Origin: a virus
DNA: 64,000 bases
IMG/VR virus record: IMGVR_UViG_3300042340_000507
Coordinates: 113,045-177,044 of that record
Direction: 5' to 3' (one strand)
Position numbers and translations under genes: made by a program
The notes under the pieces: model-generated
What the model was told of the DNA's origin: nothing
Seen by the model: the letters and a program-made list of their open reading frames with translations, nothing else
Database searches by the model: none
Part shown: piece by piece, positions 37,826 through 48,100 of the stretch
How positions within the stretch are numbered: the stretch's first letter is position 1
Layout of the letters: each line of letters starts with the position of its first letter

Positions 37826-38539
37826 TCAGTAATTCTGGATCTGAATAAATTCTAGTTCGGTTAGACTTAAAAAATCAGAAACTGTCATGAAATTGATCAG
37901 AAGATTTTTTTCAGAATTTGCTATCCTTTTGATGATTTTATCGTGTAAATCAACTTCAGAAAAATCAATCATAACCAGATGTTCACCAAATAAGAGGGAA
38001 GTTTTTTGTGCAGTTCGGGGGGAATCTCTATAATCAAAAACTTGAATTGTGTCCCCTATCTTTTTTTCCATTCTGCTTATTTTTACATATTTATGGGAAT
38101 ATTTTCCCTGCAGGGGCGGGCTAATTCTGGGAAAATTCCATTCAGAAGCTGGTGTGTTTTGATTGTGTTCAACTAGATCGGATTTGGTTGGTAAAAGACA
38201 GGCAACATTGAGATGTGAAACAGTGATATCCACGAGAAGACAGTGTCTATTTAGAGCTAGATTGTAAAGCTTGTGGAGATCTGCAGAAATTCGTGACCAA
38301 TCCGCGATATTAAAATCACAGGCCAAACCCAAATCAAGATCCCACGTCTGAAAATTTTTCCACAGGAAATGCCCGTAAATATAGACGTTTTGATATTTAG
38401 AAAAAATTTGCTGACAATCAGGATCTAATAAAAATTCTCTAGCGGATGCGTAAGTTAGCATGGGCCAAGGCCAAGTGGTGATTACCTCCCCTATTTGATA
38501 CCTGAATTCCTTTCCTTCTTCGTAAAAAATTTTTTCCAC
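37826..38539 (-). CDS. Putative nucleotidyltransferase-fold protein (237 aa)
   Basis: Tentative. The segment NVYIYGHFLWKNFQTWDLDLGLACD (about 50-75) has the G-x-x-x...D-x-D arrangement of minimal nucleotidyltransferases, and CLLVDITVSHLNVACL about 30 residues later could give the third acidic strand. The rest (KYSHKYVKISRMEKKIGDTIQVFDYRD; MIDFSEVDLHDKIIKRIANS) is not recognised. GTG start (38537-38539), 10 bp after the collagen-like fibre gene. Its place amid tail genes suggests it may modify a tail component or be a moron gene. It could also be an unrelated fold. Confidence 0.45.
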   Translation of the reverse strand: MEKIFYEEGKEFRYQIGEVITTWPWPMLTYASAREFLLDPDCQQIFSKYQNVYIYGHFLWKNFQTWDLDLGLACDFNIADWSRISADLHKLYNLALNRHCLLVDITVSHLNVACLLPTKSDLVEHNQNTPASEWNFPRISPPLQGKYSHKYVKISRMEKKIGDTIQVFDYRDSPRTAQKTSLLFGEHLVMIDFSEVDLHDKIIKRIANSEKNLLINFMTVSDFLSLTELEFIQIQNY

Positions 38540-38548
38540 AACAAAAAA

Positions 38549-40657
38549 TTAGCTACCAATTCCGCCCCCTCCAGAAACTGGATTGGTATAAACATAAGGG
38601 ATATAACCGCATCTATTGGCAGTGCCCGAATAGTTAAACTGATAAAAGATAGACTCGTTGTTTATAAAAATTAATCTAATATGGTAGCATCTGAAAGATG
38701 AATTACTAATAGATACAGAGGAACTTCCACCTGCATAAACAGTTCTAATGCCACCAAAAGATATGTAGCCAGACGGCCAAATTCCCGACTCATCCTCTAG
38801 AAAAATGTCGAAAATTCTCCTTGATGTATTAGAAAAAGAAATACCCATACCAGGATTTACAGGATCAACTGTTGTAATATTTTGAAACCCACTTAACTGT
38901 AAATAAATGGAATAGTATTCTCCGTTTGCGGTGGGAGTGTTTGCATCTGGAGTTAACAAGTATGCGTAATAAGCCTTAATACAAATAACATCAGAATTAT
39001 TACCATTTATTTCTAATGAAGCATAATTATTCAAAAATCCATTAGCAGAAAATTGGCTTCCGCTTCTTCCATTCAGACTATATGAATCAACAACATCTAT
39101 TTTCTTCACTAGGCAGCCAGAAGCGGAACCAGAGGGGCCAGTTTCACCAATCATCGTTAGATTGTTGCTTCTACTTTCTAAAATTCTATACCCCGCAGGA
39201 TTTCTAAAAGTATAAATAGGGGTTCCGGTCGAAGAACCTAAAATTTGAATATTCAATCCCTGATTTCCCGAGACGTCGATCAAGGTGCTGGCATCTGCGG
39301 TCAGACCGGATGAATCGGCCAGATTCTGATACGACAAACTGTTACTAGTCAGTATCTTGTTAGCAGAATTCATCAAAATCGTAGAGGGTGTAGCCAGGGT
39401 CAAGCTGCCAGTGGCTCCCGTAGAAGATTCAAAAGTGATTTGATTTTGAGAAGTCAGTTGCACAAAAGTATTGCCGGCTAGTATCACAGATTCCCCAGAT
39501 CCCCCGGTAGCAGAAAAACTACCAGTAGTTCCTAATAAAATTCTAGTTTCTCCCGGATTGCTAAAAGTGATATCATAAGATTCTGCAGTTGGAACAGTCC
39601 AATTAAAAGATGGAATGGAGACAGATCCTACAAAGGTTTTATCGAACCCTAAAATCGGATATTGAACAGTTCCAATGTCATTTAATGTAAAAGTTCTTAC
39701 TGGCCTCACCAGTCTGGAATTTGATTTATTTGAAAATCCTGAGACACCAAAATTTAAAACACTAGCCAGTCCGGGGTTTAACTGTGTACTTGTCCAAAAA
39801 GTACCAGCAAAAGAAGCAGGGTCTAAAGGCTGTAGTTCTTGATACATTAAAAACATTTCATCGTAACTAGGAAGATACCAGTCGGAAAATCCATTAAGAG
39901 AAAGATCTGCACAGACGCTGGCGGCAATAGGTCTAGTAGCACACCCAAATAAAATCAAATTTGTATTTGCTGCTCCTGTACCTAAGGCTGAAGATGTACC
40001 AGAAATATTAGTTCCAGCGCATCCCCAAGCATAAGTAGTATTCAGGTTGTTTGGCGCACAGACCAAACCCCCATTACCAGCAGGATTAACATAAAAAACA
40101 ACCCCTCCTGCCAAAAAAGAACCAACTTTTATATTAACCACAGGAGCCGTACTTACCATTAGTTTCGAGAGGTTCGGATTGACATTGGAGGTAGTTCCAA
40201 CAGCATCAGAAATAACTAGGCTGTAATCAGAGGCCGAAGGTCCTGGGAAGACAATGCTATTATGAGTTGTGCTTCCACCTGGTCCCGATACTCCGGTGAT
40301 TGCTTCAAATTCAGAGTCCTGCAGAATACTTTCTCCAGTATCAACCCAATTGGTGCCATCATAGAAATAGACACTTTGAAATCCAGTGATCCCAATATTA
40401 ACCCAGATGTCATCAGTTGAAGATTCTGTGGATAATGGGGGCTCAGGAGAAAAAAACCACCTTGCTGCAGGCGAACCTGTCGCTCCAGGTAAACCGTCTA
40501 ATCCCACAGGTCCAATCATACCCGTGGGTCCAAATTCTCCCAACGGTCCTGGACTTCCTATCGCATTAAAATAGATTTGGGCAAAATTAGAATTAATCTT
40601 GGACAGGATTTCGTTCTTGTCGTCCCCTGGAAAAATGTATTTTGAATTGAAAGACAT
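38549..40657 (-). CDS. Tail fibre with collagen-like repeats and DUF1566/Lcl-like domain
   Basis: 702 aa. The N-terminal docking segment (DDKNEILSKINSNFAQIYF, about 11-30) is followed by G-x-y collagen-like triplets (GSPGPLGEFGPTGMIGPVG..., about 34-62). A beta-module follows (residues 65-160). A DUF1566-type domain starts at about 185 (SFLAGGVVFYVNPAGNGGLVC; WYLPSYDEMFLMYQEL; FWTSTQLNP...RLVRPVRTF), the C-type-lectin-like fold also found at the end of Legionella collagen-like adhesin. The remaining Ser/Thr/Gly-rich part resembles fibre shafts. It shares its head region with the next gene. Likely a receptor-binding fibre. Confidence 0.8.
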   Translation of the reverse strand: MSFNSKYIFPGDDKNEILSKINSNFAQIYFNAIGSPGPLGEFGPTGMIGPVGLDGLPGATGSPAARWFFSPEPPLSTESSTDDIWVNIGITGFQSVYFYDGTNWVDTGESILQDSEFEAITGVSGPGGSTTHNSIVFPGPSASDYSLVISDAVGTTSNVNPNLSKLMVSTAPVVNIKVGSFLAGGVVFYVNPAGNGGLVCAPNNLNTTYAWGCAGTNISGTSSALGTGAANTNLILFGCATRPIAASVCADLSLNGFSDWYLPSYDEMFLMYQELQPLDPASFAGTFWTSTQLNPGLASVLNFGVSGFSNKSNSRLVRPVRTFTLNDIGTVQYPILGFDKTFVGSVSIPSFNWTVPTAESYDITFSNPGETRILLGTTGSFSATGGSGESVILAGNTFVQLTSQNQITFESSTGATGSLTLATPSTILMNSANKILTSNSLSYQNLADSSGLTADASTLIDVSGNQGLNIQILGSSTGTPIYTFRNPAGYRILESRSNNLTMIGETGPSGSASGCLVKKIDVVDSYSLNGRSGSQFSANGFLNNYASLEINGNNSDVICIKAYYAYLLTPDANTPTANGEYYSIYLQLSGFQNITTVDPVNPGMGISFSNTSRRIFDIFLEDESGIWPSGYISFGGIRTVYAGGSSSVSISNSSFRCYHIRLIFINNESIFYQFNYSGTANRCGYIPYVYTNPVSGGGGIGS

Positions 40658-40658
40658 G

Positions 40659-42143
40659 TTATGCTAATTTACCGCAGAGTCCACCACAGGTTGAATAATA
40701 AACTTGATAATCAGTATCGGAAGAGAGCCTAATGATGGTGAAATCGACAAAACTTTGACCACTGGCAAAAGTAGCCGCCGTGTTAGAACCCGCATTAATG
40801 GTTCCTGAGCCTGTCCACAAAGCAACACTTTTGACCAAATTGTTCGAGTTTGTACTAATAACTCTTAATTGGATAGATTCATAATTTCCTAGATACTGAG
40901 TCCAGCTATTAGAGACGGTACCCCCGACAGGAAGGGCTAGTCCCTTATCTGAAGGAGAGGAAGAAGTATCGAAAAGAAGAAGGTTTCCAGTCTGGATAAT
41001 ATTTGTTCCCAAATACCAATAATAGTAAGTTGTGGCGGAGATAGTCGCAGAATTATCATAGGTAGAGGAAAGAGATCTAAAAGCAGATCCTAATTGAGAC
41101 ACGAAAATCTTTCCATCCGCCCTAACTGAGAATTTACTGGATCCCCCTGAGGCAAAATTGGCCAAAAACTGACTAGTGCTGGTCGATGTTCCTGATAACA
41201 AGAGACCTGATCCTGAACCGGAGTTGTTAAAAGTCATGGCATAGCCACTTGCACTGGAGGTCAAACTCAGAGGCACAGATAAACTCAAAGAGGATGATGA
41301 AAGATTGTAGTTCTGAGAACTGAAATTCATCGGCTGGGAACCTGATGAAAAATTCATGACCGAGGCCGAGGTAACAGTCATAGTTGCAGCCGAGGTTAAA
41401 GACAAAGTATTGGCTGAAGAAAACTGAAGGGAAGAGGCGGAGCTTTGAACTAGCATCGAGCCTCCTGCTCTGAATTCCATGCTGTCTTGAGGAACAGTAA
41501 ACAGCAAATTATAGTTGGAAGAGCTGGGGTTTAACCACCTAAATTGTGGGTGTCTGTTGTAGTCCTGTGGTGTACCAGCTCCAGTGGCGTTGGTTTTCGA
41601 AAATTCCAGGAGAGGGTAATCAGAGGACGAGTTGGTTGAGATCAGAAGTTTCGCATAGGTGGGATTGGTGGTTTGGGGCACCGACACCGCATCGCTTAAA
41701 ACTAGGGTGTTTAAATTAGGAAAAGGGGAGTTGAAAACGACCGCATTCTTAGAACCACTCGGGCCTGAAATTCCGACTAAAGTAGTAAAGACCTCCGTGG
41801 ATTGAAGATCGAACCCTGTATCTGTCCATCCTGCTGCAGTGTACTCAAAAATAGAATTCTGATTGAAAGTGTCTACCCAATAATCACCTTCAATTACGGG
41901 ATCGGAAGTTCCACCCGCCGGAAACGAGGGTTGAACATACCAACGAGTTCCCCTCAGTCCTTGCTGACCAGGATCACCCTGAGGTCCCTGAGGACCTACT
42001 GGACCTTGAGGTCCAATCTCTCCTTGCAGACCTTGGGGTCCACCTCCATTTTGGATCAAGGACTCAAAGTTTGCATTAACCTTGTTCCTGATATCTTCTT
42101 GGGAATCCCCCAGATTTAGATTAAGAATGTTCAAAGTAGGCAT
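40659..42143 (-). CDS. Tail fibre with collagen-like repeats
   Basis: 494 aa. The N-terminal docking segment (GDSQEDIRNKVNANFESLIQ, about 12-31) precedes a collagen-like run of G-P/L-Q triplets (about 34-66: GPQGLQGEIGPQGPVGPQG...) and the same RWYVQPSFP...GDYWVDTFNQ module as the neighbouring fibre, so the two are paralogues. The middle consists of repeated Ser-rich short strands (SLSLSVPLSLTSSASG; SLQFSSANTLSLTSAATM), typical of fibre shafts. The C-terminal 100 residues end in a Cys-containing tip (YQVYYSTCGGLCGKLA). ATG 42141-42143 with a late-type motif at 42162-42170. It is 1 bp from the next fibre. Confidence 0.8.
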   Translation of the reverse strand: MPTLNILNLNLGDSQEDIRNKVNANFESLIQNGGGPQGLQGEIGPQGPVGPQGPQGDPGQQGLRGTRWYVQPSFPAGGTSDPVIEGDYWVDTFNQNSIFEYTAAGWTDTGFDLQSTEVFTTLVGISGPSGSKNAVVFNSPFPNLNTLVLSDAVSVPQTTNPTYAKLLISTNSSSDYPLLEFSKTNATGAGTPQDYNRHPQFRWLNPSSSNYNLLFTVPQDSMEFRAGGSMLVQSSASSLQFSSANTLSLTSAATMTVTSASVMNFSSGSQPMNFSSQNYNLSSSSLSLSVPLSLTSSASGYAMTFNNSGSGSGLLLSGTSTSTSQFLANFASGGSSKFSVRADGKIFVSQLGSAFRSLSSTYDNSATISATTYYYWYLGTNIIQTGNLLLFDTSSSPSDKGLALPVGGTVSNSWTQYLGNYESIQLRVISTNSNNLVKSVALWTGSGTINAGSNTAATFASGQSFVDFTIIRLSSDTDYQVYYSTCGGLCGKLA

Positions 42144-42161
42144 GGGAAGAATGTCTTTCTG

Positions 42162-42170
42162 TATATATTC
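42162..42170 (-). promoter_or_regulatory. Late-type promoter motif variant (GAATATATA on minus strand)
   Basis: TATATATTC on the plus strand, 18 nt before the first collagen-like fibre gene, in the 40-bp gap after the giant gene's stop. Confidence 0.5.
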
Positions 42171-42183
42171 AGACTCTTAAAAA

Positions 42184-45100
42184 TTAAATTTTCTGGATTC
42201 TGAAGGAGAAAGTCAAGGAATAATTTTGACCGACCGTTAGAGGATATTCGAAAGAGTAAATCAAATCGGTGATTTTAGTTAATCTGTAGTTATTTTGTTG
42301 ATAGTAACCATATCTGATCCGATCTGGATTAATAAGATCTCCTCTTACCAATAATTCAGTTGTTGTTAACGCCTCTCCTGTCTTCTTGACAAACAGATCA
42401 AAAGTAATCCCTTCGTAGATAGGAACTATATTCTGGTCAATGTAGGTGTTGATATCGTCGTAGATGCTGTTGGGATTCCCCAATCCAAACTCGCTCACCA
42501 TGTTGTCGACGAAAACCTGGCTAACCCCGGAATTTAACAGATACCTTCTTAAGATCCTATCCAATCTGATAGAACCGATGACGGTGTTGGAAATTTCGTT
42601 CCTTTGCCAGAAGATTTCCACTTGGGGGAAGATGTCTTGATCGAAAACGGGTAAATCAACATTACTGAGATAATTTCCTAATTGTCCTACCCCAGTGTTA
42701 GAAGTGGAGGGGTTTAAATTTTGAATGGCAGGAACCGCGGCAACCGCCTGAGTGTTAATCGCATCGACATTGGTGTTGCCTGATGTTCTCACCAGTTCTA
42801 GAGTGATGAAAGTGTAGATGGTAACAGTGTAGGGGGTCTGCATCATCTTTGAACCCAGAAAACTTTTGTTCTCCTTCATCGATCTAGTTCCGGCAACTGG
42901 ATTCTGGGTTGTAGCCGAGGTCCAAAGATTGTAGTAGCCAGGATCCCAGCTGGAAAGGAAGACTGAGAAATTCTTGTAGGAAATTGGTGATTGACCCACT
43001 AAAGGAAACACCGGTCCTTGTGGCAAATTCTGAGAAGCCTGAAGAATATTTTGATCCAGAGAGACTTTAGAAAAAGCCAGATTTTCTATGAGACCAAATC
43101 CTTCTTGCTCGGGGGCAAAGGTACAGTTTCTGAAAGTAATGTCTGCCCCTGGGTTGCCGGAGATTGAATCCGTTTTATCACCCTTGAATCTGAGCACCTT
43201 CTTAAACAAAGGTTCGTATGCGCCTCCATACCTTAAAATATCACTGGCCAGCTCGGAACCACCGTTTTCAATCTGATAACTGGTAACAACACTAGTGCCT
43301 AGAGTTTGAGGCCCTTCGTAGCTCTTGACTGGATATAAGCCAGTTGGTTTATAGAGAGCAGTTGGCTCAGTAAAAGAAACTTGAAAAGAATTCTGAGAAA
43401 CCAGGGTACTTTCAGCAATCGGATCCCAATCGTAAGTAGTATAACTAATATAGGGGCTTTCGTTATTAACACGCAAATAAATTTGGGATAGGGAAATTCT
43501 TTTTAGAATAAAGTCGAAATAATCTTCTCCCCCGTCTACTTGAAAAACTGGATAATTAGCGTAGGCTGATCTTGGTCCTACTGGGATTGTAACTGGCGAG
43601 GAGAACGCAAAGGGAATTTGGAATTCATAGGCTCCTGGCTCGATAGCTTGAAAATCAACTAAATTTTGGGATCTTCCAACTGGCCAGGGGTAAGTGTAAG
43701 ACTGACTGGGGACGTAGAAACTACCAGGTCCGGTATCGGAGACGGACCCGGTAGATCCTATTGGGTAAAACAAATTGATCTCTTCTCTTAAATCGGTGTC
43801 AAAATCTGGATTTTCAATGGTGAAGATTTTTCCAGAATTAGAAAATAGAGTAACTGAACTGTCTGAAGTAGTGGAGAGATTCAAGGCCGCAGACAACTTG
43901 ATATCAGCAATATCGTAGAGAGGTGATCCAGTAGGACCCGTAGCTCCTGTTGTTCCAACGTCCGTGGCCTCTTTCTTGTCACTCATGCAATACATCAGCA
44001 GATAATCCAGGTAGGGTGTTCCTCCAGTTCCTCCAGTCGACCCCAAAGGTAAAGCTCTGTAATCTTTAATGACGACGTACACTACCAAGAGGACACATTT
44101 TTGTTGCACGTTTTCAATAAACTCATACCTAACTGGACTTTGGATTTCAGAATCATCCTCCGGCACAACTTTGAGGATGGCAGAGAAATTGTAATTTTCA
44201 TACCCTCTGTAGTTGATAATGTATTTTTCAAGCTCTGATTTGGGGTTCGTAACACTGCTTCTTTTCTTCAGTACTATCTTTACTCCCCTAAAGACCGTTT
44301 CATAAAAACCGGTGGCATAATTGAAATTGAGGTTGCTAAAGTATTCGTACCCCTGATATTTCAGGCTGTAGTAGGGAGCTGGATAATCTGCGGTTGAGAC
44401 AGTAAAGAATGAATTAAAGTACAGGGCGTAATTAGGATTGCCACTACGCAATTTCTGAAAATCAACCTCGCCCGGCAGATAACTTTTCTGTTTTGAAATA
44501 TCATCAATTGGGAACTGAGGAGGAACCCCCTGAAGAATCAACCACTCGTGGGTCAGATATCGAGGATCTGGGCTTTCTTTCTGAAAACTAGGGGAAAAAT
44601 TGGTGGGGCTGAATGCAGGAGAAGAATTCAGTCTGTAAACATTGCCCCTGGCGTCGGTGCCACCTAAGAATCCCCATTTGTTCACGAAAGGCACTATTCT
44701 AGAAAAATTGGCCCGGGTCTGGGTGAAGTTTTCCCAGAGATACTGGTATTCTGTTTCAAGCTTACCATATTCAAATAACTCTGCCTTTTCAAGAGGATTT
44801 GGGATCGGCATTTCGTTAGAGATGGATTGAATTCCGTAAAAACCCTCAAACGAGTTCAGATTTTGCTCGGGGACAATTGTTGTAGGGTAGGGGGTCTGAG
44901 GGTCTACCCAACCAACCTGGCTGAAAACTGCTGGATACACGACAGAAAGAGTTCCAGTTTCAGAGAATAATATATCCTGGAAATAGTTGACCGTAGTGCC
45001 AATAAAGGCAGAGCCTGGGCCTAAAATCCTCTCCGTGGGTGAACCTTTATCAACCAGTATTTCACCACTCCTTACGATGTATTTTACACCCTCTACGATT

Positions 45101-48100
45101 TGACCAGGTTGATCAGGAACAAGTTGGAAATATCGATGGAATTCAGGGGTTGGTGTTTCTCCGTATTTAGAGGATAGAAAATCGTAGTCAAAATCTTTCA
45201 GATCGAAGAAACTGAAAGCACCTGAGTAGAGAGTAGCTACATCCCAAACATTGAAATTGCCATCACTACCCAGGCTGATAATAGCTTTAGTATCTTCCAA
45301 ACTTGCGACCAAAAATTCATTGTAGCCCCTGAATTCAGTCACGGTGCCCGAAGTCAAGGAGGGATTATTATTGTAGATTGGACGGTCGACGTATCTGGTA
45401 ACCGAGGAAATTCTAGAAACGGAACCTACCACTCCCCTACCTCCTTCCACTTCGATCCATTTGCCAGGGGTAATTTTATCTTTCTCGTTGATTGAAAAGG
45501 CAACTCTAGATTTAGAGAAATCAGTACCACCAACGAAATTCAGATTTCTATCTAAAGCTGAAACGTCATAGTTCTCAATTTTAATCAGACCTGAAGTTGT
45601 AAAGGTGAAGTAATTTTGCCAAGTGTTATCCTCCGTAGGAGGAGGATTCGTGTTGCCGGAACTTGGGGCTGTAATGGCAGAAGAAGCTGTGTAGTAGACA
45701 TTAAAATAGGAGACAATTTGACCTGCGGAATAGCCGGCCGTGCTGGACCAAATTCCGGCATAAGAAGACTCAAAAGAATCATAGTCAGAAAAGACTGCAA
45801 TCTTAAAATCTGTGTTGTAATTCGCTCCGCTGTTTCTGGCTCTAATGATAGCGTTATTGTCAGAATTAGCAGAATCCCAGATAGTGCTGCTGATGGAGAG
45901 AACACATTGAACAAACGAAGATGCGACTTGGGACGTTTGGCCCTGAGAGAAATTGAAATAGTGGGTGTTGCCGTTGTTATAAGAACTTCCAGCCTGCCAA
46001 TTGAGAACGCTGCCTCCCAATAAGGAAGATTGAATCAGGTCGTATTTTTCATTTAAAGGTCCTCTAGTTCCATTCGGCCAAATGATCTTGAAGGTAACTG
46101 GAGTACTGCTATTAAAAGTTGATAAAAACTGGATATTAATGTTGGCGTGACCGGAAGATTCAGGTAAAAAACCCGAAAAACCACCTATTCTTTCATTGGG
46201 GCCGGTAAAATCAAGTAGATTTAGTTGCCTATTGAACACAACTAAATTACCGGATTTCATTTCCATATTCGACTCAGTTCCGAAATTACCAGAAGGCAAA
46301 AGAGGTCCGAATTGACCACTTACCGGGGTGTTGTTGGACCAAGTTTGGGTGGTGGAATCGTAATTTTCATTTCTGAGGAGGGAATAAAATTTGTCGTTTT
46401 TATCGGTGATATAGAAAAGCTTCTGTGGCTCTAAAACATTTACATCATAGGAGCCAGGAATCCAAGAATTTGCCTCTTGATAGAAAAGTCTGACTCCGGT
46501 CGTGCTACTCAAATAATTAGGGTCAGTACTACTAGCATATCCGACATTATTGGTGGAAGGTTTAGGTAGATTGTTGTTGCCGGACAGGTTACGATATTGA
46601 TAGAAGAAATCTCCATTCAATTTAAAACTTCCTAAATCATTTCTGGAAACATACAGACCAAAATATCTGTTGATGGAATATAAATCAGAATCAGGATCAT
46701 TAAAGAGAAATTCTAAATTCAATAAATTGGGAATTATGATCCCATTTCTCTCAAAACCTCCTGTCACATAATTCTCGAAATCTATCTGGGGGGTGGAGTT
46801 GTTGGAAATCAAGAAATCGTACATCAACTCCCCTTTTTTACTATAACTACCTGTTTTGATATCTACTCCTTGGTAGTAAGTAAAGGCATTAAGCTGATAG
46901 GAGAAATCCAAAGGAGCTGAAGAAAATCCAGGATCGTTAATGATAGATCTAATATATTTACCTATAACGGTGTCCTCTCGAAGATCAAAAGTTGCTATAG
47001 CAGCCGCGTTTGGAAGGATTTTACTGTTGAAGTATGAATTAACGTCATCAACTTCAGGCTGGAAAAGAGTCTCGTTCATTAGCACAACTTTACCAGATCC
47101 TGATACAATTTCGTAGGTTGAGTAAACAGAATTTCCAACCATAAATTCTCCAGCCCTATACAAAATAGGCCGGGCAAAATTATCAACCCCATAAGAGATG
47201 ACAAAAGGATCAGGTGAATTGACGTCTTGAATAATTTTGTACTGGGTCCCGCTCAGAATTTCGGTTTGGTTTGTCGAATACGGATAACTCAAAGGCCCCG
47301 GGATTTTAAAGATGACAAAGAAATCTGGAATCTCATCCCGCAACCACAATGGCTGGAAGTACCGGAAATTCTCGTTGTAATTTCTATCAACAAGTGTAGA
47401 GGCACCAGAGCCATAGAAGAAATCGTACTGAGAGCTAAAGCCTTCCACTGGCCGGTCCTCCCCATCAGTAAGTTTTGCAACTTCAAAAATAACATTTTCT
47501 GGCACGGTTCCGTTCATGAAGAATCTGTACAGATCTTTAGAATAGGCGTTTTGTCCCGAAACTCGGTATTTTTTGAATCTTTGATCGCTAAGAACTGGAT
47601 TTGCATCCATTGAATTCATCCAAACTGAACCATTAGAGTCCAGTGTTAATTTCACATTTCCTGTTAATTTTGGATTTGTTCTTAGAACTCCAAAGGAAGA
47701 ATTGTAATCAAAAAGTTTGGGTAAGAAAGTGCAAAGTCTACCTGTATCGGTTGCTATAACACCCGCAATGGTGGTCACATTTCTGAGGCAGATATTGCAG
47801 ATTTCAGAAAAAGCAGAAAGGGAAAAAGGTTGTGAAGTGCCATCGCATCTGGTAACAGTGATAGTAACGGGATACGAATTTGTGTTTGCGATACACCATC
47901 TGATACAATCGTAAATAATAGGAGTAGGGGTAACACTCGGGGTAACACTCGGGGTCGGGGTGCTAGTAGGGGTGATACTCGGGGTTGGTGTGTTGGTAGG
48001 GGTGATACTCGGGGTTGGTGTGTTGGTAGGGGTGGTACTAGGGGTCGGAGTATTAGTAGGAGTGATACTCGGGGTCGGGGTGTTAGTAGGAGTGATACTC

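Noticed and set aside
38549-40657. Diversity-generating retroelement target
   Set aside because: The DUF1566 domain made me look, but there is no reverse transcriptase and no template repeat in the window, and the domain is not at the C-terminus.
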